From an uncultured Spirochaetia bacterium (GTDB taxonomy: Bacteria > Spirochaetota > CALGPD01), in assembly GCA_937960625.1 (NCBI GenBank), contig CALGPD010000042.1, forward strand, positions 1-10,133: DNA of 10,133 nt. Direction: 5' to 3'. The notes below the pieces were generated by a model, which was not told the origin of the DNA, did not search any database, and saw only the letters and a list, made by a program, of their open reading frames with translations. Position numbers and translations under genes: made by a program. Shown here in pieces: positions 1-6,115 of this stretch (position 1 is the first letter of the stretch; the number at the start of each line of letters is the position of its first letter).

Positions 1-2
1 TG

Positions 3-62
3 ATTAATGCTGAAAATTTAATTAAGGATGTTGAAGTCAAGGGGTTTTTTAGTGCGGAATAA
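3..62 (+). CDS. 3' end of an upstream gene (partial), possibly cheW
   Basis: One frame is open from the left edge to a TAA stop 25 bases before the cheR start. It encodes a 19-residue tail (begins INAENLIKD, ends GFFSAE). The position directly in front of the cheR SD suggests it is the preceding gene of the same operon. CheW proteins often end in a short hydrophobic-acidic tail of the type 'ILNIDKLL', and 'INAENLIKD' resembles this. Too little is visible to identify the family, so the CheW suggestion is inference only. Confidence 0.45.
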   Translation: MNAENLIKDVEVKGFFSAE

Positions 63-87
63 AAACTGCATGTAAAGGAGCACTAGC

Positions 88-933
88 ATGAGTAATACGG
101 AAAACGATTTGCTTGAATTAAATCACGAGCAATTTGAGTACATGAGAAAACTTATATATAAAAATTTTGGGATACATATTCAGGACAATAAAAAAGTTAT
201 GTTAAAATCAAAATTAAGCTCTCTTATTAAAAGTAACAAAGAGTATAACGTGGACAATATATTTCATAAAAAAAGTTTTGAACACCCTGCTTCAATAAGA
301 TTGCTTGCGGACAAAATTTCAACTAATCATACTTTCTTTTTCAGGGAAACAGATCATTTTCATATTCTTCAGGAATTTCTTGAAAACAAGTCATTTTTAA
401 AATCAAAATCTGAAAAAAAACTAAGAGTATGGAGCGCGGGTTGTTCTTCAGGACAGGAACCTTATACCATTGCCATGATAATTGACAACATATTAAATCC
501 TCATTTCTCAGGAATTGACAGTAAAATTCTAGCGACGGATATTTCCCTGACTGCCTTAAGTGAAGCTTGTAGATGTGTATATACAGAGCAGCAAATTGAA
601 AAGGTTCCTAAGAACTTTGTAAAAAAATATTTTGAAAAAATAGATGAATATTTATATAAAATAAAACCTAAAATAACAAAAGATATTTCAATAAAATATT
701 TCAACTTAATGCAAAAGTTTTACCCTTTTAAAGGTAAATTCGATTTCATATTCTGTAGAAATGTTATGATTTATTTTAATTCAGAATCCACTGAGCTTTT
801 AATTAATAAGTTTTATGACGTTCTTGAAAATAACGGAGTTCTATTTATCGGACAAACAGAAAGTATGTCTAAAAAACTAAGAGAAAAATTTAAATTTTTA
901 GCACCCGGGGTATTCCAAAAGAAGGGAAAATAA
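88..933 (+). CDS. cheR: Chemotaxis protein methyltransferase CheR
   Basis: Transfers methyl groups from S-adenosylmethionine to glutamates of chemoreceptor cytoplasmic domains, setting adaptation together with CheB. The protein has 281 residues, normal for the family. Residues 10-70 form the N-terminal helical domain (FGIHIQDNK segment). The TNHTFFFRE motif at 78-86 holds the conserved Arg85. The SAM-binding motif lies at about 115-127 (WSAGCSSGQEPYT), and the RNVMIYF segment at 224-230 is characteristic of CheR. No C-terminal receptor-tethering or TPR extension is seen. The ATG has a strong SD (AAAGGAG, 74-80). The stop is only 3 bases before the cheB start, so the two are co-transcribed and probably translationally coupled. 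Identification is secure. Confidence 0.97.
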   Translation: MSNTENDLLELNHEQFEYMRKLIYKNFGIHIQDNKKVMLKSKLSSLIKSNKEYNVDNIFHKKSFEHPASIRLLADKISTNHTFFFRETDHFHILQEFLENKSFLKSKSEKKLRVWSAGCSSGQEPYTIAMIIDNILNPHFSGIDSKILATDISLTALSEACRCVYTEQQIEKVPKNFVKKYFEKIDEYLYKIKPKITKDISIKYFNLMQKFYPFKGKFDFIFCRNVMIYFNSESTELLINKFYDVLENNGVLFIGQTESMSKKLREKFKFLAPGVFQKKGK

Positions 934-936
934 ACA

Positions 937-2022
937 ATGGGTAGAGAAATAAAAGTATTAGTTGTTGATGACTCTGCTGTTATGCGGCAAATACTGGAAT
1001 TGGGTTTAAATGAAGACAAAGATATAAAGGTTATAGGCAAAGCTCATGATGTATATAGAGCTAGAGACTTAATAGTTTATAATAAACCCGATGTAATTAC
1101 TTTAGACGTTGAAATGCCTAAAATGAATGGAGTAGATTTTCTTAAACGCCTAATGCCTCAATTCCCCATACCTGTAATAATGGTAAGCTCTCTTACTTCC
1201 GGCAACTCCCAAATCACTCTTGACGCACTTGATGCAGGCGCTCTTGATTATGTATTAAAACCCGGAATGGGCGGAGAAACCGCTTATGGAAAAATGATTG
1301 AAGAACTTGTAAAAAAAATTAGAGCCGTTGCTTTTAAAGACGTGTCAGGATACAAAAAAAATACTTTTAATATCAAAGAAATGAATACCCTAACTGTACC
1401 GAACAGAAAAATGCAGAAAGTTATTCTAATCGGGGCATCAACCGGGGGTACAGTCGCGGCGAAAAAAATATTATATAAACTACCCTCAAACTCACCGGGA
1501 ATAGTAATGGTTCAGCATATGCCTGCCGGTTTTACAGATAAATACGCACAGAGCATCGACCAGTTAACACATTTTCACGCAAAAGAAGCCGAAGATGAAG
1601 ACCGGATTGAAACCGGTAAAATATTAATAGCACCCGGAGATTATCATATTAATATCTATAAAAGCAATGGTACTTATTATATTAAAAAATTTAAAGCCGA
1701 GAAAGTTTCCGGGCATAGGCCGTCTGTAGATGTAATGTTTAATTCTGCCGCAGAAACTATTGGCAAAAATGCAATTGGGGTGTTACTAACGGGTATGGGC
1801 AAAGACGGAGCACAAGGATTACTTAACATGAAAAAACGGGGAGCTCATACTATTGCTCAGGATGAAAAATCCTCAATAGTTTACGGTATGCCCGGAGAAG
1901 CGTATAGATTAGGCGCGATTTCCAAACCTACTCCGCTTGACAGGATACCGTTTGAAATAGTCAGCTGCCTGAATAGAGATGAAATTAGAGCGCAAGAAAT
2001 CGAAAAATCCGCAAAATTTTAA
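937..2022 (+). CDS. cheB: Chemotaxis protein-glutamate methylesterase/deamidase CheB
   Basis: Removes methyl groups from receptors (and deamidates glutamines) when phosphorylated by CheA, opposing CheR. The protein has 361 residues. The N-terminal receiver domain (about 4-125) has the acidic pair D11/D12, phosphoacceptor D57 in TLDVEMPKMNG, and K108 in LKPG. A linker of about 30 residues leads to the methylesterase domain (about 160-350). The catalytic triad is visible as S168 (GASTGG), H194 (QHMP) and D290 (GMGKDG). The SD GAAGGGA (921-927) lies inside the end of cheR, 9 bases before the ATG. All residues needed for phospho-regulated esterase activity are present. Confidence 0.97.
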   Translation: MGREIKVLVVDDSAVMRQILELGLNEDKDIKVIGKAHDVYRARDLIVYNKPDVITLDVEMPKMNGVDFLKRLMPQFPIPVIMVSSLTSGNSQITLDALDAGALDYVLKPGMGGETAYGKMIEELVKKIRAVAFKDVSGYKKNTFNIKEMNTLTVPNRKMQKVILIGASTGGTVAAKKILYKLPSNSPGIVMVQHMPAGFTDKYAQSIDQLTHFHAKEAEDEDRIETGKILIAPGDYHINIYKSNGTYYIKKFKAEKVSGHRPSVDVMFNSAAETIGKNAIGVLLTGMGKDGAQGLLNMKKRGAHTIAQDEKSSIVYGMPGEAYRLGAISKPTPLDRIPFEIVSCLNRDEIRAQEIEKSAKF

Positions 2023-2027
2023 GGGAG
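2021..2027 (+). promoter_or_regulatory. Shine-Dalgarno site deciding the GTG start at 2033
   Basis: AAGGGAG overlaps the last two bases of the cheB stop codon and sits 5 bases before GTG 2033. The upstream in-frame ATG at 1979, inside cheB, has no comparable SD. GTG 2033 also gives a protein beginning with lysines and then a hydrophobic helix. Confidence 0.75.
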
Positions 2028-2032
2028 TAAGA

Positions 2033-2782
2033 GTGAAAAAAAAGATAATAATTTTAAACTTAACCATAATGATAATTATTTTTGTTTGTATCTTTATATT
2101 TATCAAAAATGTTTACATAAAATTTTCTTTTCTTGCTTTTACATTCTCTAATATTTCCATCACCTGCATCCTATTTTACCTAGAAGTTAAAAGCCAGCAA
2201 AACAGCCCCGCGTTACCATTAATTGCCACAGCTGAAAATATACCGCAAACATTAAGTATCCTGACTAAATTCCGGGGAGATTTAACTAAATTAATAAATA
2301 CTGTTTTAAATTCCATATTTGCAACGGAAAATACTGTGAGCGATATAAAAAGTATACTTTCAACGAAAAGCGTATTTAACGAAAATTATAAAAAGTTTTT
2401 AAACAAAATTAACCTCGAAGAAGCAGTACATGAATCTGTAAATATTAATGAAGTTTTAAATTTAAACGGATTTATAAATAATGATGATGTTTCAAGAATA
2501 AATACAGACCTTGATATAATGAAAAATTCGAATGAATATCTTGCAGCTAAATTACAGCTGCACGACATCATTGAGCAGCAACTTTCAGCATTATCAAGAA
2601 ATCTTGAAAAATTATATAAAAAAATAATTGATAATGAACCGTATATAAGGGAAAATGTATCCAGCAAAATGAAAAAGAAATTAAAATTACAGGTACAGGA
2701 AGAATTCAAAAAGATAAGGTATTTATCCGGACTAAGCAATGCTAATTCACAAGGAGGCAATAATGAACGTAATGAGTATTGA
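2033..2782 (+). CDS. Membrane-anchored CheZ-like protein (putative CheY-P phosphatase)
   Basis: This 249-residue protein has no family I can name with certainty. Residues 4-24 and 30-51 are two strongly hydrophobic helices forming a membrane hairpin, with a short Lys/Tyr-containing turn between. The remaining ~195 residues are predicted cytoplasmic and mostly helical, with heptad-like stretches. At 175-183 the segment LQLHDIIEQQ (D178, Q182) resembles the CheZ active-site helix, where an Asp and a Gln four residues apart (QDLTGQ in enterobacterial CheZ, D143/Q147) attack the CheY phospho-aspartate. The usual Gln before the Asp is His177 here. The gene lies between cheB and cheY and overlaps the cheY start by 20 bases, which supports a role on CheY. 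No clear C-terminal CheY-tethering peptide is seen. Alternatives are a receptor-like accessory protein or an MCP remnant. The gene is certain; the function is inferred. Confidence 0.6.
   Translation: MKKKIIILNLTIMIIIFVCIFIFIKNVYIKFSFLAFTFSNISITCILFYLEVKSQQNSPALPLIATAENIPQTLSILTKFRGDLTKLINTVLNSIFATENTVSDIKSILSTKSVFNENYKKFLNKINLEEAVHESVNINEVLNLNGFINNDDVSRINTDLDIMKNSNEYLAAKLQLHDIIEQQLSALSRNLEKLYKKIIDNEPYIRENVSSKMKKKLKLQVQEEFKKIRYLSGLSNANSQGGNNERNEY
2751..2757 (+). promoter_or_regulatory. Shine-Dalgarno site of cheY inside the preceding gene
   Basis: AAGGAGG lies 5 bases before the ATG at 2763. It selects this start over the in-frame ATG at 2739 and lies within the coding sequence of the upstream CheZ-like gene, consistent with translational coupling. 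Confidence 0.85.
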
Positions 2783-3149
2783 TGATTCTGCAACAATTAG
2801 GAAAATAATAAAAATTTCTCTTGGAGACTTAAATGCTACAATAATCGAAGCAGAAAATGGGAAACAGGCTTTAGAAAAATTACGTGAAAATCCAAAAATT
2901 GATCTTTTTATCGTGGATATTAATATGCCGGAAATGAACGGAATAGAGTTTATTAATACTCTTAAACACGAAATTAAATATGCAAGATATTTACATACTC
3001 CGGTAATAGTATTAACAACGGAAAAAGAACAAGAGCTAAAAAAACAAGCTTTTGATATGGGTGCCGATGCATGGACTGTCAAACCATTTGACCCTAAAGA
3101 GTTTAAAAAACTTATAACTGATTTAATCGGTGAAAAATCCATGAACTAA
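2763..3149 (+). CDS. cheY: Single-domain chemotaxis response regulator CheY
   Basis: Receives phosphate from CheA and, when phosphorylated, binds the flagellar motor switch. The protein has 128 residues and is a receiver domain only. Key residues are visible: acidic pair D7/D8 (SIDDSATIRK), phosphoacceptor D52 (VDINMPEMNG), T85 (VLTTE), the aromatic switch position W104 (DAWTVKPF) and K107. Trp rather than Tyr at the switch position is seen in other CheY-type proteins. Its start overlaps the end of the CheZ-like gene by 20 bases. It is the last gene of the operon, followed at once by a terminator-like inverted repeat. A CheY role rather than a generic receiver is supported by the cheR-cheB context. 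Confidence 0.93.
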   Translation: MNVMSIDDSATIRKIIKISLGDLNATIIEAENGKQALEKLRENPKIDLFIVDINMPEMNGIEFINTLKHEIKYARYLHTPVIVLTTEKEQELKKQAFDMGADAWTVKPFDPKEFKKLITDLIGEKSMN

Positions 3150-3155
3150 TAAAAT

Positions 3156-3223
3156 AACACAGGACAATTGAAACCAAAATAAATCCCCCTCTCTCTTCAG
3201 GTAGAAAATTGTCCTGTGTTTTT
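3156..3223 (+). terminator. Probable intrinsic terminator of the che operon (long loop)
   Basis: A perfect 14-bp inverted repeat (AACACAGGACAATT at 3156-3169, complement at 3207-3220) begins 6 bases after the cheY stop and runs into a T-run (TTTTT ATTT). The loop is 37 bases, with a C/T-rich stretch, which is long for a simple terminator. Confidence 0.6.
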
Positions 3224-3240
3224 ATTTCACTATAAAAGTT

Positions 3241-3253
3241 TGAATAGTATTCA
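3241..3253. repeat. 13-bp palindrome (TGAATA-G-TATTCA)
   Basis: Perfect 6-bp arms around one base. It lies between the che terminator and the next candidate promoter and shares bases with the adjacent larger inverted repeat. It could be an operator half or an alternative structure; in AT-rich DNA chance is not excluded. Confidence 0.3.
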
Positions 3254-3288
3254 ATATTTTTACCTTAAGAAGTAAAAAAAATATTGAA
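3250..3288. repeat. Imperfect inverted repeat overlapping a candidate -35 element
   Basis: The left arm (TTCAATATTTTTAC, 3250-3263) pairs with the right arm (3272-3288) apart from a three-A bulge. The loop contains CTTAAG. The right arm covers most of the candidate -35 element of the downstream gene, so binding of a regulator here would affect that promoter. It could also act as a second, A/T-only terminator hairpin. Confidence 0.4.
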
Positions 3289-3312
3289 AGTTCGTAGTGA
3301 TTGCGTTAATAT
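3284..3312 (+). promoter_or_regulatory. Candidate sigma70-type promoter for the lipoprotein gene at 3341
   Basis: TTGAAA (3284-3289) and TAATAT (3307-3312) are separated by 17 bases. This would start transcription near 3319, leaving a leader of about 20 bases with the SD GAGGAG (3330-3335). Confidence 0.4.
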
Positions 3313-3340
3313 CTTTTTTATAATAAAAAGAGGAGCATAA

Positions 3341-3943
3341 ATGATAAAAAAATATGCAGTAATTTTTATAATAATACCGTTTTTACTATCCTGTGGAAAG
3401 TCCAACTCAAAACCAAATTCAAATGAAACTGTAATCTCAAAATCCGGCGATATTAGCCTATTCTCCAAGCCGGAATATTATATTTCAAAAGACGGGTATG
3501 AAGGCAATAAAGCAATAATTATCATTGGTAAATCAGACCAGAGAGATTTATACTCCGCGAAAGCAGCGGCAAAGTTAAACGCGGCAGGCATATTAGCATT
3601 AGCAATTTCAGGTATTTATAGAAAACAGATTAAAAGAATTTCTAAAAACAATCCTGTAACCGGGATTAAGTCTTACGCGAGTATTTCAATTGAAACTTTT
3701 AACGCAAAGAACGTAAATGTTAGTAAGTTAATTAATATTAAAAATGCATATAAAATCATAGAAAAAACAGTTAAATCAAAATCTGTAAAAAGATGTTATT
3801 GGGTAGGTGTTTATGCTTATCCTTATTCAAAATATATTGAAATGAGATTGAAATTTGTTAATCGTTTTTTCACAAAACCACAGTTTAAAAGAAAATATAA
3901 TTTGAAAGCATATATTTTAAAACACTTAGTAAAGTTAGACTAA
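3341..3943 (+). CDS. LPP20/FlgP-like outer-membrane lipoprotein
   Basis: This 200-residue protein has a clear lipoprotein signal: two Lys at the start, a hydrophobic stretch and the lipobox LLSC with Cys18. Gly at +2 gives no inner-membrane retention signal, so an outer-membrane location is likely. Residues 44-95 match the LPP20 pattern: 'KPEYY', then a hydrophobic strand ending in Gly-Lys-Ser (59-65), then an Ala-rich helix (SAKAAAKLNAAG, 72-83). A second strand region (WVGVYAY, 154-160) follows. LPP20-type lipoproteins include FlgP, which acts around the flagellar basal body in Vibrio and Campylobacter, but others have no known role. The neighbouring che operon makes a motility link possible. 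The ATG has SD GAGGAG 5 bases upstream. Lipoprotein is secure; family is a pattern-based call. Confidence 0.65.
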   Translation: MIKKYAVIFIIIPFLLSCGKSNSKPNSNETVISKSGDISLFSKPEYYISKDGYEGNKAIIIIGKSDQRDLYSAKAAAKLNAAGILALAISGIYRKQIKRISKNNPVTGIKSYASISIETFNAKNVNVSKLINIKNAYKIIEKTVKSKSVKRCYWVGVYAYPYSKYIEMRLKFVNRFFTKPQFKRKYNLKAYILKHLVKLD

Positions 3944-3961
3944 AAATATATTTGTCCGTAC

Positions 3962-3990
3962 AACATTTCTTTAAATGTTTTTGTTTTTTT
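3962..3990 (+). terminator. Weak terminator-like hairpin with T-run
   Basis: A 7-bp stem (AACATTT / AAATGTT, loop CTTT) is followed by TTTGTTTTTTT. The stem is nearly all A/T, so it may only attenuate transcription into the next gene, whose SD AAAGGA (3995-4000) follows directly. Confidence 0.35.
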
Positions 3991-4006
3991 AATTAAAGGA
4001 TATCAG

Positions 4007-4567
4007 ATGAAAAGAATTACTTTAATAATGCTTTTCGCTACAATGGGTATGCTATGTTTCAGCAGAAATCCAAAAATAGTAAATATTCCGGCTCATGAGG
4101 CAAGATACAACAACCAAATTGACCCTATTGATATAAATACTATTTCCAAACAATTTGTGAAATATTTATCTAGTTTGAAATGGTTTAATAAAAGCAAAAA
4201 ATATTTTTGGCTTATATCTCCGAAACTATTAAATAAAACCGATGAACATTTGCAAACATCAATTATTGCTAATAAAATTTCTTCCAAGCTTTTAAATAAA
4301 GGAATTATGTTAAAAGATGGGAATATTATTCTAAACAGTATATTACAGGACCCATACTTAAAAAAAATGAATACATGGCAGCAACTTGAAACCAAATTTA
4401 AAATCAGTTATATAATTACCGGACAAGTGACAAACATTAGAAAACATGATAACGAAAGAATCAAAGTTTCATACACATTCACTTTTAAAGTAATTAAGGT
4501 TAAAAATAAACACGTTGTTTGTATTAAACAAATTATTATTACTAAGGAATATTCAAAATCAAGATAA
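4007..4567 (+). CDS. LpoB-like exported protein (PBP activator family)
   Basis: This 186-residue protein resembles LpoB, the E. coli outer-membrane lipoprotein that stimulates the peptidoglycan synthase PBP1B from the periplasmic side. The match lies in three places: LLNKTDEHLQT (74-84) followed by a helix ANKISSKLLNKG (88-99), equivalent to the LpoB 'NRTDEHIDT...LLNSG' segment; KFKISYIITGQVTNI (130-144), equivalent to 'LGADYLLYGEI'; and a final strand pair 'SYTFTFKVIKVKNKHVV' (155-171). Residues 1-18 form a signal sequence. Cys17 is preceded by GML, a poor lipobox, so lipid attachment is uncertain. The first ~40 mature residues are unlike LpoB. It lies 63 bases after the LPP20-like gene, suggesting a shared envelope role. 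No PBP gene is in the window, so the enzyme partner is unknown. Confidence 0.6.
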   Translation: MKRITLIMLFATMGMLCFSRNPKIVNIPAHEARYNNQIDPIDINTISKQFVKYLSSLKWFNKSKKYFWLISPKLLNKTDEHLQTSIIANKISSKLLNKGIMLKDGNIILNSILQDPYLKKMNTWQQLETKFKISYIITGQVTNIRKHDNERIKVSYTFTFKVIKVKNKHVVCIKQIIITKEYSKSR

Positions 4568-4568
4568 T

Positions 4569-4584
4569 TTATTAAATTTAATAA
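4569..4584. repeat. 16-bp perfect A/T palindrome
   Basis: TTATTAAA followed by its exact complement TTTAATAA starts one base after the preceding stop codon. It could be an operator for the PHP gene or a weak hairpin. A/T-only composition makes chance plausible. Confidence 0.3.
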
Positions 4585-4615
4585 TGTAATATTTTTTTAT
4601 ATAAACTTTATTATA

Positions 4616-4621
4616 GTGAGG
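4616..4621 (+). promoter_or_regulatory. Shine-Dalgarno site deciding a TTG start at 4631
   Basis: GTGAGG lies 9 bases before TTG 4631. The in-frame GTG at 4616, which is part of this same motif, has only A/T sequence upstream and no SD. The TTG start also gives a canonical signal peptide with Lys at position 2. Confidence 0.6.
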
Positions 4622-4630
4622 TATAGTAGC

Positions 4631-5575
4631 TTGAAATATTTAAAGTATATTATTTTTATTTCAATCTTAATGTTTATACAAAGTGTATATTCCAACAAAA
4701 TACAGTACCGCCTTGACAGCCCTTATAAACCAAAAAAAAATGTATACAAAGGCCAGCTCCATTGTCATACTTTACGTTCTGACGGTAAACATTCCCCCGA
4801 ACAGGTAATGGGTTTCTATTATAAAGCAGGATACAATTTCCTCGTTTTTACTGAACACAATCAACTAGGAAGACGCGTTATTCCCGCAATAATACATAAA
4901 TCGCCGTATAAAAATTTTATAATGATACCCGGATATGAAATATTTTCAGAAGGGCACAGAAGGCCGTATTTCTATATGCATCATATTCTTGGCATTGGTA
5001 TAACCAAAATCCCCCCTATGAAAGGCGCTCAATATGTAATTGATTATATAAATAAACACGGCGGTATACCAATCCTATGCCATCCGGAATGGCGCGGAGG
5101 GTTTCATTATACACTCAGTACTCTTGAAAAACTAAGAGGTTATATGCATATTGAACGCACGGTAAAATGGGATTATCTATTATCAAAAGGCAAAAAAGTT
5201 TTTATGATACGTTCCGATGATTTCCATGCCTTAAAATACCGGCATTTTAATAAAGGTTTTGTTATGGTGTATTCAGACAAACTTGATCAAAAAAATATCC
5301 TTAAAAACATAAAATCCGGTAATTTCTATTCATCAAACGGCGCAATAATAAAATCAATCAAAGTAGAGCATGATAGAATTACGATAGAAGCACCGAGAAA
5401 AAGTTATATTGCGTTTCATTGTTTTGCTGGATGCCGAGTATATGCTAAATGGAGAGTAAAAAACTTAACTTATAAAATTGAAGGCAACGAATCTTATATC
5501 AGGGCACGTGTAAGATACAAAGTGAACGGCAGATACCGTTACGCGGAAACAAACCCGATTTTCATCCGGCGTTAA
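4631..5575 (+). CDS. Exported PHP-domain metallo-phosphoesterase
   Basis: This is a 314-residue protein from the TTG start. Residues 1-21 are a signal peptide (KYLKYIIFISILMFIQ, then SVYS). A PHP domain follows with all expected metal-ligand motifs: H44/H46 in QLHCHTLRSDG, E75/H76 in TEHN, E103 in PGYE, H117/H118 (MHHILG), H151 in CHPEW, and D196/D197/H199 in SDDFH. PHP proteins bind two or three metal ions and hydrolyse phosphoesters; this exported type has no known substrate. The stretch between HPEW and the WDYLLSKGKK segment (about 180-189) looks shorter than in relatives, where an 'IEIYN' strand and a loop occur; only HIE remains. The C-terminal ~90 residues form a beta-rich domain ending in Arg. 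It converges on the STAS gene. Fold confident, substrate unknown. Confidence 0.8.
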   Translation: MKYLKYIIFISILMFIQSVYSNKIQYRLDSPYKPKKNVYKGQLHCHTLRSDGKHSPEQVMGFYYKAGYNFLVFTEHNQLGRRVIPAIIHKSPYKNFIMIPGYEIFSEGHRRPYFYMHHILGIGITKIPPMKGAQYVIDYINKHGGIPILCHPEWRGGFHYTLSTLEKLRGYMHIERTVKWDYLLSKGKKVFMIRSDDFHALKYRHFNKGFVMVYSDKLDQKNILKNIKSGNFYSSNGAIIKSIKVEHDRITIEAPRKSYIAFHCFAGCRVYAKWRVKNLTYKIEGNESYIRARVRYKVNGRYRYAETNPIFIRR

Positions 5576-5630
5576 AAACTTGTATAATTTCTTTCTTATG
5601 ATTTAATATATTTGATTTTTAAAATCCATT

Positions 5631-5966
5631 TTATTGAAAAGAAGATAAAGCGTCATCCATATTTTCAAAAACATTGAAAAATCCTAATAATTTTGACATT
5701 TTAAAAAGGGTTTTAATAGTATCTGAAAGGCCGAATAAAACAATGTCACCTTGATTTTTGGAAACTTTCTTTTTCGCTGTTAAAAGTGTGCCTAAACCGC
5801 TGGAGTCTATATACTCAATTCCGGAAAAATCAATAATTAATTCATTACATCCGTTATCGATTTTTTCATTTACAAATTTTTTAAACTCCACATTACTGTT
5901 AAGGTCGATATCACCTTTTACACATACAACGAGAACGCCGTTTTTTTCTTCAGATATTAATTCCAT
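5631..5966 (-). CDS. STAS-domain anti-sigma factor antagonist (SpoIIAA-type)
   Basis: This 111-residue protein consists of one STAS domain. It opens with the strand VLVVCVKGDIDL (11-22), typical of anti-anti-sigma factors, and has the phosphorylation loop IDSSGLGTLL (53-62). Ser56 aligns with the SpoIIAA serine phosphorylated by an anti-sigma kinase. The unphosphorylated form normally binds that kinase and frees a sigma factor. Such proteins also act in partner-switch control of motility and adhesion in several bacteria. No anti-sigma kinase, PP2C phosphatase or sigma factor is in the window, so the partner is unknown. The ATG has SD AAGGAG 6 bases upstream. The gene is convergent with the PHP gene and probably monocistronic. 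Confidence 0.9.
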   Translation of the reverse strand: MELISEEKNGVLVVCVKGDIDLNSNVEFKKFVNEKIDNGCNELIIDFSGIEYIDSSGLGTLLTAKKKVSKNQGDIVLFGLSDTIKTLFKMSKLLGFFNVFENMDDALSSFQ

Positions 5967-6005
5967 TAATATCTCCTTGTAACCGTTATTCTAATTTAAT
6001 ATTTA

Positions 6006-6020
6006 TTTCAATCTTTGAAA
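6006..6020. repeat. Short inverted repeat in the STAS leader
   Basis: TTTCAA and TTGAAA arms surround three bases, just downstream of the candidate -10 element of the STAS gene. It is a possible operator, but short and A/T-rich. Confidence 0.25.
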
Positions 6021-6022
6021 TT

Positions 6023-6052
6023 ATTGTATCAATATTACTAAAATTATTACAA
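6023..6052 (-). promoter_or_regulatory. Candidate sigma70-type promoter of the STAS gene
   Basis: On the minus strand TTGTAA (6052-6047) is followed after 18 bases by TACAAT (6028-6023). The -10 lies 57 bases before the STAS ATG. It falls in the tail region of the upstream minus-strand gene, which would let the STAS gene be expressed on its own. Confidence 0.4.
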
Positions 6053-6115
6053 ATGCTTTCTATAGTTTACTATTTTTTTATTTTTTCGTGTAAAATTATA
6101 TATTCTTCAATAAAT

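Noticed and set aside
1979..2032. Upstream ATG extension of the CheZ-like gene
   Set aside because: It lies inside cheB without an SD; GTG 2033 has AAGGGAG 5 bases upstream and gives a better membrane N-terminus.
2739..2762. Upstream in-frame ATG for cheY
   Set aside because: The AAGGAGG at 2751-2757 serves ATG 2763, and receiver domains start close to that position.
2386..3142. Long minus-strand frames (131-136 codons) opposite the CheZ-like gene and cheY
   Set aside because: They mirror well-supported genes on the other strand and read as Ser/Phe-rich sequence typical of antisense shadows.
3319..3324. Perfect TATAAT as -10 of the lipoprotein gene
   Set aside because: No -35 at proper spacing, and transcription would start inside the SD; TTGAAA-17-TAATAT just upstream fits better.
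4616..4630. GTG start for the PHP gene
   Set aside because: No SD upstream; the GTG itself is part of the GTGAGG that serves TTG 4631.
5614..5626. GATTTT-T-AAAATC palindrome between the convergent PHP and STAS genes
   Set aside because: Short and nearly all A/T, with no proper T-run after it; not enough to call a terminator.
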